Notes under the pieces: model-generated
What the model was told of the DNA's origin: nothing
What the model saw: the letters and a program-made list of their open reading frames with translations, nothing else
The model's database searches: none
NCBI GenBank assembly: GCA_025642065.1
Contig: JAODUP010000277.1
Coordinates: 214,501 to 278,500, forward strand
From: Paralvinella palmiformis
Lineage: Eukaryota > Annelida > Polychaeta > Terebellida > Alvinellidae
Reading direction: 5' to 3'
DNA length: 64,000 nucleotides
Translations under genes and position numbers: made by a program
Shown here: positions 20,588 through 31,917 of the stretch, one piece after another
How the letters are laid out: every line of letters starts with the position of its first letter
Numbering within the stretch: the first letter of the stretch is position 1

Positions 20588-20815
20588 ATGGGCCATACAT
20601 GTGTTGCTGTAAGATATAACAGCCGTGCAGGAAGAGACAAGACTATACCCTTTTTATTAATTTCCAGCGGATCCGGACAGAAAAATAAATGGATAGGAGC
20701 AGTAAACAGAGACTTAGAGAGGTCCAAACGGGTCAAAGCCGGCACTTATGGATCCCTAGTGCACACTAGTACGAGCCACCTCGGTCACAATGTGAAACAC
20801 AAAGGGTTTTAATTA
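20588..20815 (+). pseudogene. Degenerate THAP zinc-finger domain
   Basis: Starting at MGHTCVAV, the frame gives the THAP order: Cys then a degenerate second Cys position (C-V-A-V-x-x-N-S-R), a P-A-D-P-D-R block in a neighbouring frame near 20668-20690, K-W-I-x-A-V-N-R-D, then a T-Y-G-S segment followed by a mutated C-S-x-H-F-like end. THAP domains bind DNA and head P-type transposases. At least one frameshift and missing cysteines make this non-functional. Confidence 0.5.
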
Positions 20816-21309
20816 ATGATTTAACCATAAAATAAGCAACTTTTGTTAACAATGATGATAAGGTTAAACTATATACAGGGCTGCCATCTTATGATATCCT
20901 CATTTGTACCTATAGATTTGTATTACCTAACATAAAACAACATGTTTACTCTCTACATTTCAACAATATATGATGACCCTTATGTGATTGAGGTTAAGGT
21001 CATTGGTGTTGTTAGTCAAAATTACACAATGTTACAAAGCACAATACCTATAACTTTACTCCAAAATGGCCCAACTATTCAGTTAACAACATTAGATAAA
21101 ATGGTTCATGTCACTTGTACTTTGGTGAATCTGTCAGAATCAATTATACCACCTGATTAATACATGTATTGGGTATAAAATAATCAATATCTCTAGCTAC
21201 ACTAATGACTCTATCAATGATAACCTGTTGAAAAACATAATTAACCTGAGTATAATGATCTCTTAAAACTAACACCATTTTATTTTAATTATTTATATAC
21301 ATGTGTCAT

Positions 21310-21707
21310 TTCACCACAAAATCAACGTTTGATGCACATTGGGTGGAAGCAATCATCAATGATCTGACACATCCATCTTTAAAATAAATATAATCCTCCA
21401 GATTTTATACGCTTCCAGTTGATCTCCAGTATAAGAGGATGGCTTATATATCAGGGTACGTGACATCTGGATATATACTGACATTATCATAGCTGACCCA
21501 GATCTCTGGCGGCATAGTGTAGGGATCTTGACCAATGTGGATTATCTTATATTTATACCTTGCTAAGGCATTTGGTGGTAAATCCATGCTAATGATAAAA
21601 TCTGACAATTCTATGGTTTCTAACCCAACAGTTGATATTGTTTTACTTTACTTTTGAGACAGATGAAGCTTAGTATTCAAGTTATCAGGAGCGCGTCTAA
21701 GATCCAT
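21310..21707 (-). pseudogene. Remnant of a YqaJ/SWIM-type mobile-element protein, N-terminal part
   Basis: From ATG at 21707 (minus) an 88-codon frame with a single internal stop runs to 21444. It contains MDLPPNALARYKYKIIHIGQ, DPYTMPPEIW and IYPDVTYPDI. Beyond, in two alternating frames, come SSYTGDQLEAYK and LEDYIYFKDG. This order resembles the N-terminus of repeat-encoded proteins that carry a SWIM zinc finger and a YqaJ exonuclease domain. Assignment is from memory of that family's pattern, not a search. Confidence 0.4.
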
Positions 21708-21836
21708 GTTGTTCGCTGCATTGCACTGGACCATAAATCAGTGCACTGAGTTGTAAAGCCACCGCTTGACACCCCAACATGGCGGCATAAACAAACAGTC
21801 ACGTGTCTGTGACGTCAGGTGCAATACCTCAATAGA

Positions 21837-22460
21837 AAGTCAACTTGTAAGGTGGTGTTTCTTCATAGATAACACAAAACATGTAAATAAATTTTTCGTA
21901 TATTCATCAACATCTAGGATTGTTTGTTGTACTGTTTAGTGTAAAGTCCTTTGTAGTTTGACTCCCAGCCATGTTATTGATATAATCATTGAATTGTCTG
22001 ATATGCTGAATATAACCTGTAAATTTGTTCGTATAATATCATATGTGTAATATACTACATTGTATATTATTAATGTGCATCAATGGGTGTGCTAATCAAA
22101 TTTCTCCTGATTAATTAACGTGTTGTTTAGTTATGGTATTCCCTGGATGATATTATAAATTGGTGATAATATTATGACAATTCCTATTGGAGAGTAAAAC
22201 TGTATGGTGTTATTTCTTCAAAGAAAATACAGAATATTTATAAATTCTCATATTCTTCCACATATATCATTGATTGTGGTACTATGTAGTGTAAAAACGT
22301 TTGTCGTTGGACTCCCAGTCATGTTATGGATATAATAATTGAATTGTCTGATAGATATGCATGAATATAGTCTGTGCATTTTATCATATAATATGTATAA
22401 TATACTGCATTGTATATTATTAGTGTGCATCGATCTATGTGCTAATATAATCTCTCTCTC
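21837..22460. repeat. Diverged direct duplication, about 270-bp unit, period about 350
   Basis: The unit at about 21837-22110 recurs at about 22185-22460: ggtgttt/atttcttca, gtactgtttagtgtaaag/gtactatgtagtgtaaaa, actcccag(c/t)catgttat, gaattgtctgata, and cattgtatattatta(a/g)tgtgcatc. The stretch 22155-22187 also resembles the left border of the TIR element near 20395-20427. Confidence 0.75.
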
Positions 22461-22887
22461 GGGTAATTCACGGGTTTAAAGCTGCACGTTGACAAAATAA
22501 TCTAAATTAGCTTGAACAAATCTTTGAAAACAAATACAACCATATATAATATGTAGATAATGTTCTATGGGTTAACTTGCTGAAAGTTTCATGGTTGTTT
22601 CTAGATTAGAAGGTCTGTAGCGATGTCCGGGAAAATATTTGGCTTGCGCAAGATTTTGTGGTTTGCCGTTTTATTTTCGTCCAAAATCGTCAGATTTCCG
22701 TGTGAATAAGTTACCTAATTCAATTCCGTTCACGAAATTTATTGTAAAAATTACTCATTTATTCTACTGTTTATTAAAACATGACATTTTCTTTCTATTT
22801 TAAATTTAAGTCAAGATTGATTGAATTATATTAATCCATAGATTTATTTTTTGGTCTGAATTATCGTCGTAACAAGTTACGTCACAA

Positions 22888-22984
22888 TGCCACCAAAGAA
22901 GAGTAAAAGATCAAACTCAACTTCACAACAACCTAGTATAGGAAATAAACATATATTGACAACATACAGCACAGATGAATATAG
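22888..22984 (+). CDS. Possible orphan first exon, 32 codons
   Basis: An ATG in a reasonable context opens MPPKKSKRSNSTSQQPSIG and ends at a donor ATAG/gtaatt. The basic start is common in nuclear proteins and in mobile-element ORFs. No following exon could be joined with confidence. Confidence 0.2.
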
Positions 22985-25900
22985 GTAATTAATACATACA
23001 AATAACTTACTACTGAGGCAAGTTGCACAAAACAAAGCAATATTTTCTTGTATATTTATACATTATCCATATAATCCACCCCACCCCATTAGATATCCAT
23101 GCAATAGCAATGTTTGATTCATTTATTGGCTCTAATTAGACAATTTCTTATTTGAAATAGACATATTTCACTAGCTTGTGAAATGAACATGTAGGTGTTA
23201 CACGTTAATGCTTTTAGCCCAATTAAGATTCAAGAAGGAAGTATTTGTTGGCTAAAATTATTTTGTAGCTGAAAATAATCAACTTTATTCAGATGCATCT
23301 TGCTAAATTGGTTGGCAGATAATTAAATAGTCCATGTTACATTTCACATTAGGCACCAAGTGATTTTGTATCAATAATTATAACTAAAGTGCAAACATTA
23401 GGAATTTTGTTTTCTTTGAAGGAAACATATTTTAAGGGAGTTAATATGGCAAATACAAATGTGTCCATGTTACCTAAATGAGTCACCAGCTACATGGACC
23501 TAGTCTTATTTTTTTAATCCTGTATAAAGATGGCCATCTATGTAACCATAACAAAATGTGAAAGATCAGGCTTGAAATAACATTGACAGATCCGAACTTG
23601 TCTTGCAGAGGGATGAAATAATTTTAGTTTCTTCAACTAACTATCCAATTTAAATTTATTATCTCATGGCAACGTGAAAAAGGAGTATCCAGGATTTGAT
23701 TTCTCCGTAAGCAGACAGTTTGGTGCGCAACAAGTAAGCATTTTGATGGTTTTTCTGTTGCTTAAAACATACAAGGATATATGAGACGATTCACAGAGCT
23801 AAGCACTGGTGACGTCACAAGGCTAGGTCAAGGTTGAGAAAATAAATGGCGCCAATTTCGAAGCTCAGTTGCTGCAGAATATCAGACCGTCTTCCATGCA
23901 TGAAAACTATATTAGAACGCAGTGGTTTTTATACATAAACATGTTGATAATAACCTTTATTTAATGATTGACAATATAGTGTAAAGAAAAACGTCATTTA
24001 TTGATATGAAAATAGAGCAAAGTTCTGTGTAATGTATGGCTAGTCACATATATGTATTCTCCAAAACGGAGCTAATTATTTTGTAATAGGTTTGTAACGG
24101 AGCCAGCAATAAACCCTCTTAGTAATGTATGTCGATCACGACACACGTGTCCTTTCCTAGCTCATGAATGTCTGTGGGAAGATACTTGTTTTATTTTTTG
24201 GCTGTGTGTCAACCTAAGTGTATTTGGTAAAGGAAACCAACCTCACAGTATACATTACAGATACATTTAAAACAACTGACAGATGTCAAGTAAATGAAGC
24301 TGTTTGAAACTGTGTATGCTTTCCAGTTTGACACTTCCAAACTGTATATCGCACCCACTGCACAACCTAAAGGCAGTCAGGAGTTGAAATCAAATGTGGT
24401 AGATTCTTCAGTTGATGTTGTCGTGACCAGACAAATCCAACGATGCACATCATGTCAATATTTGCGGAAAAGTTTACGTACTGCACACTTGAAGCTACTT
24501 GTTTGATATGGCTAGATCCCATTATCATGTTTGCATACCACCTAGAATATTTCAAACCGGACCAGAAATAATTATGTTATCCGCAAATGAACGTCTTATT
24601 TACCATAACTTTGTTTATTGTTGTCATGGTGCTCACCTGTGTGTGTTTTTGCCCTGACCGGAAGTCAGCGCTGTTTGGTCATGGCGGCCCAATTAAACAC
24701 CACTGGATGTACGGTCCATTTTTCGTTCAGGTCAATAGATGCGTTATATGTCCAGCCTTATATTGTTATACTAATGTCGGGAGTCTATTATGGCCACACA
24801 CCTCTAGTACATGGATTCAAACATCAACCGGGGTATATCTCAAGAATGTTTCATCCATCACTTCACCTGAATATGACTCACTGTAATAGTTGTGTTAGCT
24901 GCCGCCTCCGGCGCCACTGTTCTACATATATTACTTATCAGCGTGTGGGGGGCATCAACAAGGATAATTGTGTGCTTAAATAATATAAATAATTTGAACC
25001 GTAAAATGCGATTTTCATAACTGACCTTGACATTTATGCGTCCATCTAGTTTTAGTGCTAAAGTACCAGAGCGAGAAGCTATATCTGTGGGTTGACCTTC
25101 TTCGTTCATCTTTCACTTTGTATTGAAACGAGCCAGAAACTAGAACTTGTACCAGACTTCAAGGTGGCAAATGTTTACCGATTCATTTCGGCTAGAATGG
25201 AATCTTAGTAAAGCTTAGTAGTCGCTTTCTGAATCCCGAACCGGAACTCATATGTAATTTACAATAACATTAAAGCGAAATCCATGTGTGTGTTTTAGCG
25301 TGTATAATAAGGCATAGCCACAAAGAATCTCGAGCCACGAATTCAAACTCCGAATGTTTCTTCAGGGGACTGAATCCAGAATGGCGACCTTTCTTCCTGA
25401 GACATATGTAATGTCTCATCAGTCAAAGCGAAATCCATGTGTATCGCTGCCGGTGAAGAAATTGATGTTGATATATTTACGAAGCACTTACTGACACCAT
25501 GAATTTGATAGGACTGGGTCAGCTTTTCGCGAATGGCCACAGTGATTGGGATTTTGAGGGATTTTAAACCAATACTTGACCTCGACTTATACAGCGAGCA
25601 TATGCCTGAAGATAGAATTACAGGGTCAAAACCTCGACTTATATACGCGAGTATATAAGGTAGTCTGATACGCTTAACACAAGAGAAGGTTTCATCTGAT
25701 GATTAGAAGGATTGTCGGGAAACTGATTTTAATCCTAGACACTGATTTTAATCCAGAAAATTGTATTATTTTTGCGTAGTGGTGTAAATAAGACTTATTT
25801 CGGAATTTTATTCTCACACGAGTGAGAATATTTCCATGTAACATTGTGAAAAACGTACATATAGTTACGTCACTGGTGAAGTTGAGTTCTGCTTTGTAAC

Positions 25901-26448
25901 AGTTTTATCTTATCACTAAGGTGTATGGGTAAACTGACAATTTCTAAGTTAAATTAGTTGTTGTCACATAATTGAGCACGCGATACGTTACTCATAATCG
26001 TAGTGGATGATGTCAGCAGGTGCATGAATAAGGTTTTATTTCGAAGGTATTAAACGGACATGGGAATGTAGCGATATATTCTCAGATAGAGATTGGAGTA
26101 AAATGCACCATTAGCTATGACTATAACTGAGCAAAATGTTTGGTCGCTGAAATTCTGACAAACCATAATATCTACTAACCGCGAGGAAGAAACTTGGTAA
26201 TCACAAGAAACATACTGACGTATTAATTTTGAAGTGATTTAAGCTATGGATAAATTATGCACTGTCAAACTGAAAACAAGGGACATTGTCAAAAGCGCCG
26301 AGTTGGATTGAAACAAAACTAGTGTGGGTTAAAACTAAACATATTTCAATTAAATTCTATATCTAACTAGATATCTTTGGCTGGTTAACTTGATTTAATT
26401 TAGCGCCATTTATCTAGGTCATATATTCGCTCCGCCTCGCGCTATGTC
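22985..26448. other. No convincing gene; unassigned AT-rich DNA
   Basis: Only short open frames. The gtgacgtcac-containing patch at 23805-23870 and the tggcggcc patch near 24685 resemble borders of the P/THAP-like repeats. An exon-like segment near 23690-23740 (KEYPGFDFSVSRQFGAQQ, then gtaagc) has no partner. Confidence 0.45.
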
Positions 26449-26880
26449 ATGTGCTTGATGGGAGAGAATTTTCGAAGGGGATTTCCCAACGAAAGACCTG
26501 TGCCTGGGAATTGTGTACCCAACAATCAGGGCCGTGGTGTAACAGATCAAGACCCCGCAGGAGGACACAGGACTCACTACTTACCTGGACCTGCAAATAA
26601 ATTCAAAGGACTAAAGCTTCGTAATTCACCCCATATAATTTATAGTTTCCATAAAAGATATAAGGACTTCCTTGCCAACATTCTTGTGCTAATAGAGAAG
26701 TGTTACCCGGAGTCTGCTGTTGACACCACCAGGCATTATCTGTACTGGGCCTACGTAGACTGAATGGTATGTCAGTGTAAGATGCTGGCAAACTTGGTAA
26801 TGATGAAATTGCCCTGTTGAGTCGAGTATGGACAGGGGGATGAACCATATATTGAAGCATCCTAGACTCACCAGGTATGG
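26449..26880. other. Unassigned stretch before a LINE tail
   Basis: A 104-codon plus-strand frame (26449-26763) has no recognised family and no splice context. It is probably decayed repeat sequence continuous with the following LINE tail. Confidence 0.3.
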
Positions 26881-27125
26881 GCTATGCTGAAGATTCTGGG
26901 CAGGTCCCAACACTACCCTACAGAGTCACTTCCAGTTTTGTGGAACATCATCAACACCCACCACAGAGAGATTTTCAGCACAGAACAAATTGAAAACCCA
27001 TCTCTGTAACAGACTGTCCAGTCAGAGACTAAAGACCATAGCAATAATCAAATAGGAGGTCCCTCACTGGCGGGACTTCAGCTATGATGAGGCCCTCACA
27101 GCATTCAGGAGGGGGTAGGATATAC
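26881..27125 (+). mobile_element. CR1-like LINE 3' coding tail, decayed
   Basis: Frame-hopping translation gives LPVLWNIINTHHREIFSTEQ and then SYDEALTAFRRG-like residues. This matches the C-terminal L-P-x-x-W-N-x-L-P/F-K-x-x-L-K region of CR1/Jockey-type reverse transcriptases. Stops are present. Confidence 0.35.
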
Positions 27126-27412
27126 TAAAAACTGTGTAAAACAAATAAATGTACCATTGCATTGCAATCTTGGTGGTACACTACACACAGTAACGCAAAT
27201 GCATGTGTAAATTTCAAACAAACAAGCACACAATTACACAATCATTTTATATAGTGTGTATATGTGTGTGTGACTTGCTGTGCATGTTGGATTCTTTTAG
27301 TTATCGGATAATGTATTTAAAGATAAGTGTCTCCATGTAAAATGTGATGTCTCACTCTTTTCACCAGTGGGAGACACATGTCCCCTAAATTTCAAATCCT
27401 AGCTCAAACACT

Positions 27413-27543
<131 letters not shown>

Positions 27544-28509
27544 AATTTCGGATTTGCACAACGGTCTGACCTAGTTTTCTTCGTCCGTGGCAATGCTCAC
27601 CTGCATCCAAGCTAACAGCGGGCACACTACATTGGAGAAGCGAGAAGACTTTCTTTATGTCGGCGATATTCCTCACGATATTTAGGTTAAGGCAGATTTT
27701 AAATTGAGTGGCTTGATTGTGATAACCAAACCTGAAGGGGGTTCAATGTCACTAAAACGTGGTTATAATATATGCATGATGCTATCAGATGATTTCTCCA
27801 AAATATATCAACTCTGCATGAAAATCATGTAGATTTCCAGTGAACAAATCCGCCAAGCTATCCCCTGTATTTGAGCCTGCTCGTATTGTTGTTTATTTTG
27901 GAGTGAGGAGGTTCGGACAATGGTAGAAACAGAATGAATCCACCGAAGAAATGTCGCCAGATGGTGTTCTGCCAACATCACCTGTGATTGTATATATCGC
28001 CTACTAAACTGATATCAAAATTATTAATATTAAATGGATGTCAGGTGATGAAATGAATGACAAGTCAAAATTCCGTCGGACAATAACAATTAACTGCATA
28101 AAAAGAAATGACAAAATAACCGAGTTCTATACAGGTTTATGTATTATATTTTCACTGTGATCTCTAATTGATTCCGTGTCACGTGTGTCCATGCATATCC
28201 AACTCAATTAATGGTTTATAGCACGTATGTATTAAAAAATCAGCATTATCAATGCACATTTATGATTATATGATCGCCATCTGTTTACTCATCTTTAGGG
28301 TTCTCTTCGTGAAATCATGGTAGATTTTCAATCTGGTTCAAGATGAAGCAAAACCACTGACATACTGGAACGGTGAAGCCAACACAGCATTGGATGGGGT
28401 ATGTTCAAATAAATCAGATGTGATCGTGACCATATATCTAAATTTTTACGATGTGAGGCGAGTTCAACTCATAGGTGTGTGTTTTATTTACATATCTGTA
28501 GAGTATTGT

Positions 28510-28785
28510 TCTGTCCAAATTGGCCATCTAAGGAACAAGTTTGGCTGATGCTACCTTCAAGAATTTCCCAGACACTAGAGTGATCATTGACTGAACTGAA
28601 TCAGCGTTCCAGCATGCCATCATCTCAACGAAAGACCTAGAGCTCCTATAACAAAAAAAACACACTTTCAATGCTCTTTTAGGATGTACACCACGTGGAC
28701 ACATTTCCTTTCCGTCAGACGTTTGGACAGGAAATATATCCGACAGAAAAATTACAATAAACTGTGGTTTCCTTGACAACATTTG
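28510..28785 (+). pseudogene. DDE_Tnp_4-type (Harbinger/ISL2EU-like) transposase relic
   Basis: The plus-strand frame gives FKNFPDTRVIID followed by a stop where the family has C-T-E-x-x. After a frameshift come LGCTPRGHISFPSDVWTG and NISDRKIT. These match the first and second catalytic Asp blocks (F-P-x-T-R-x-I-I-D-C-T-E; G-x-x-P-x-G-x-I-x-F-x-S-D-x-Y-x-G-x-x-S-D). Upstream and downstream parts are missing. Confidence 0.6.
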
Positions 28786-31700
28786 AAAATAGTTTGTCGG
28801 AACATACATGGTATTAACTCTATCACGAAATATGGTTCCGAATCAACAATGTCGATTTTACAATTACTTGATATAATATGCTTAGTAAAAACCTGGACAT
28901 CGACATATATCGACATCACCCCTTTGTGTAATTTATTTCCACAATATCAGCTGTGTATTTTACCTGATCAACGCCGAAACACCTGAGCGAGATGCCCAGG
29001 TGGAGTAGTTGTATTTGTGAAATCGATTATTAATCCAGGAGTGTCATTGATAACAAAGTGTGTTTACAACTTTTTCTTTAAACTTTGTAACGAATTCGTC
29101 AGTCTAAAAACCCATTATTTTAGGATGTGTATACATACCTTGTGATGGTTCAACCTTTTATATTCAACGAGACGAAAAGGATGGTATAGTTGAACTTGAT
29201 GTATTACTGTGTGTCATTGTAGACCCAGAACATGATCTATTCCTAACAGGTGATTTTAACAGCAGAACTAGCAATAATGATGATTGTATTCCTCTTGACG
29301 GAGTTGAGCACACTTCAGCACATGATATTTACACGGTTGACACACTTAACTCTCGATAAGGGAAATGTAAAATATTTTGGCTTGTCACTGCTATTAATCT
29401 GCTAAACCCACAACATCCACATGTAGAATGGGCGCTCACCAAAAGATATTTCTGGTGAGTATACATACTGCTCACCAACTGGATCTAGTGTGTTGATTAT
29501 ATGTTAGTATCATCCAATTTTTTCATTGTTGATTGATGTTTTACGGCCACGTTTGTTCACATGTTAGGTTAAATGGGCCGACCATTTATTCAAGTATGTG
29601 AGAAATTTCACCCGTTTATTATTCCGATGAATCTAATTACTTTCCCATATCAGCTGTTCTTGACTGTATATATCAGATGGACATGGAGAGTGATCAGTAT
29701 ACTGAATATACTCGGTATATATGGGACGAAGACAAGTCAGTCCACTTCCTTGATGTACTGAGTAGTGCAATCAACCATGACAAGCTGAACAATTGTGTAC
29801 ATATTTTGACAGTTTATTAAATGATAATCTTGACGTTGACTAAGATTTCAAATCACAGCTATGTGATGTTATTACAAATCTCGATTCCTATTACATAAAT
29901 TGTGAAAATAACATTCCACACGAATTGAATGCTGATAGATATGCTGTAGAACCTAAAAATAATAAATCTCCAGACACTGATGGATTGCCATAAGAAATGT
30001 TAAAGAACAACAGACATGTTATAGCTAAGCATTTATGTGACTTGTTTAATGCAATTCGTACTACTAGTATGTGCCCTGATATGTGGTGTAAAGCTAGTAT
30101 CAGCCCATTAAAGAAAAAGGACATAAAAGTATCATTATTATGTATCCATGGTAAGGTTTTTACCAAAAACTCGAGAATGATGTATTGGGCCACTTCTCAG
30201 CAACATATGGTGCATACCAGAGAAGGTAAATCCACAATTGATCACATATTTACATTAATGGCAATGGCGCAAAAATATATGTCAAACCTGGCGGGAGGCT
30301 TTATTGATTTTTTTTCGATTTCAGTAAATGCTTTCATTCTATCACACACTTACATTACACTTATGGTACATACTTATCAACGAAGGTATTTACGGTAGGA
30401 TTTTAAAGGTACTTCGATCAATGTATAGCAAATTAAAATCTCTAGTCAACAATCCCAATGGTTTAACCGGACTATTTGAATATATAACTAATACCCGTCA
30501 AGGTTGTGTGTTTAGTCATTTTTGCATATCATTCATTTTATATCTGAATAAGCTTGTGTAATGATACCTGTCTTGGTCTATTTACCAGTGAACCGAGTGT
30601 ACATATGTAGCTTTATGCTGATGATGTTGCTACGGTAAATTACATAATAAGCCGTTTGCGACGTCAATTAAACGTATTGAGTGAGCTTTGCTAGAAATAT
30701 GCTCTCGGTATAAAGATGTCCAAAAACTGTCATGTTTTTTATGAATAGTGGTCGACTAAGAATGAATGAAAAGGTGTATATAAATAATGAACATTTGATC
30801 GAAACTACGTATTACAAGTATCTTGGTATTATGTTTTCTTCCAGACTCTGTTCGCTTTAAGAACATTAGCATTTCAGGCTGATAAAGCTGTCTACGCTAT
30901 GAACTTTATTAATCGCAAATGGTTTGCCTGTCAAATTGTTCGACTTATTTGATTAACTGGTGTTACCAATATTATTATACGGCTGCAAGATCTGGGGATA
31001 CACTGTTCAAGATGAAATTGAACAAGTTCATAGAAAGGTTTGTAAATAAGTTTTAAATAAATAAGTTTTAAATAAGTGTTTCATCTCAAACACTTCCAGC
31101 TGCGGTGCGTGAAGAATGTGGGAGACTCCAATTGTCAATTCATTATATTTTTAGATGTGTGAAGTATTGGATCTAAAACACTGAATATTTTTAAGAAGTT
31201 GCTAAAAACGCATTTATTTTCCAGTCTTTTTGGTGTTTAATTTCGTTTATCTTTTTCTTAGTCAGTTTTATATATCCCAATTTAGCTTTATACATATATT
31301 GTTATGAAATAATCGTATTATAATTGTTTTAGGTATGTCTTCGGACATGTTTGGACAACATCAAACTGTTGGTGATATAAAATTAGTTTAGCGATTGCGC
31401 CGCACAAAATTGATCTGCTGAAATTAATTAAATATAATTTTTTTTGACATATTGCCAATTCAAATCTTCACTATAGAATTATAGTCTTGTAACATGGCAA
31501 ATTTGCCGAAGAAATATAAAATTGCGTTGGCTAAACTACGATGTACAAATCACTAATTATCTATCGGGAGATTTAGAGGTACATTGCCAAGAAGTGAAAG
31601 AATATGCATGTTTTGTATAAATAACGGAATTAATGTAATAGGGGATGAATATCATTTGATTTCTATCTGTCCTCTGTACCAACACCTCAGATCCACCTTC

Positions 31701-31838
31701 CTGGAAGGCATCCTTCGTGATAACTCTTTTAATGCATTTTGTTACGTAATGCCATGCAGTAACAAATATATAAATATCAATCTGTCTAAATATGTTTACC
31801 GTGCTCTAGATATTCATAACATGTTCAACAAGTTATAA
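28783..31838 (+). mobile_element. Non-LTR retrotransposon (LINE), decayed: endonuclease, RT, C-terminal zinc motif
   Basis: The plus-strand order is endonuclease start (MKIVCRNIHGINS at 28783; later LTGDFNSRTSNNDD near 29250, the AP-endonuclease GDFN block), reverse transcriptase (KSPDTDGLP near 29970, GCVFS after TRQ near 30500, LYADDVA near 30612), YKYLGIMFSS near 30815, and a C-terminal CMFC-x12-H-x4-C motif (31610-31680). Many stops and frameshifts; probably also internal loss. Clade not assigned. Confidence 0.8.
29525..29588 (-). repeat. SINE family A 3' fragment inside the LINE
   Basis: On the minus strand it reads cggcccatttaacctaacat, gtgaacaaacgtggccgtaa, aacatcaatcaac. This is the family A 3' end, inserted between the endonuclease and RT parts of the LINE. 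Confidence 0.6.
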
Positions 31839-31917
31839 TTTGGATCTAGTATGTTTATGCACCTATTTTTTGTCATGCGCACAATTGTGCAGTTGAATCC
31901 ATAGAGGGCTACTACTA

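Larger units (their letters stand above)
20411..21850. mobile_element. TIR-bounded element with THAP-like and YqaJ/SWIM-protein-like remnants
   Basis: Sequence at about 20418-20485 (attgaggttttgcac, ctgacgtca, cacgtga, gccgccatgtt) recurs inverted at about 21775-21840. The terminal inverted repeats are therefore about 65-70 bases with a few mismatches. Inside, the left end carries a plus-strand THAP-like remnant and the right end a minus-strand remnant resembling the N-terminal part of YqaJ/SWIM-type proteins, so the two face each other. Each TIR holds a gccgccatg sequence near its inner edge. The middle is unassigned. The element abuts the P-type transposase relic on its left. Confidence 0.55.

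Noticed and set aside
20942..21160. 72-codon plus-strand ORF inside the TIR element
   Set aside because: It lies antisense to the YqaJ-like remnant side of the element and matches nothing known.
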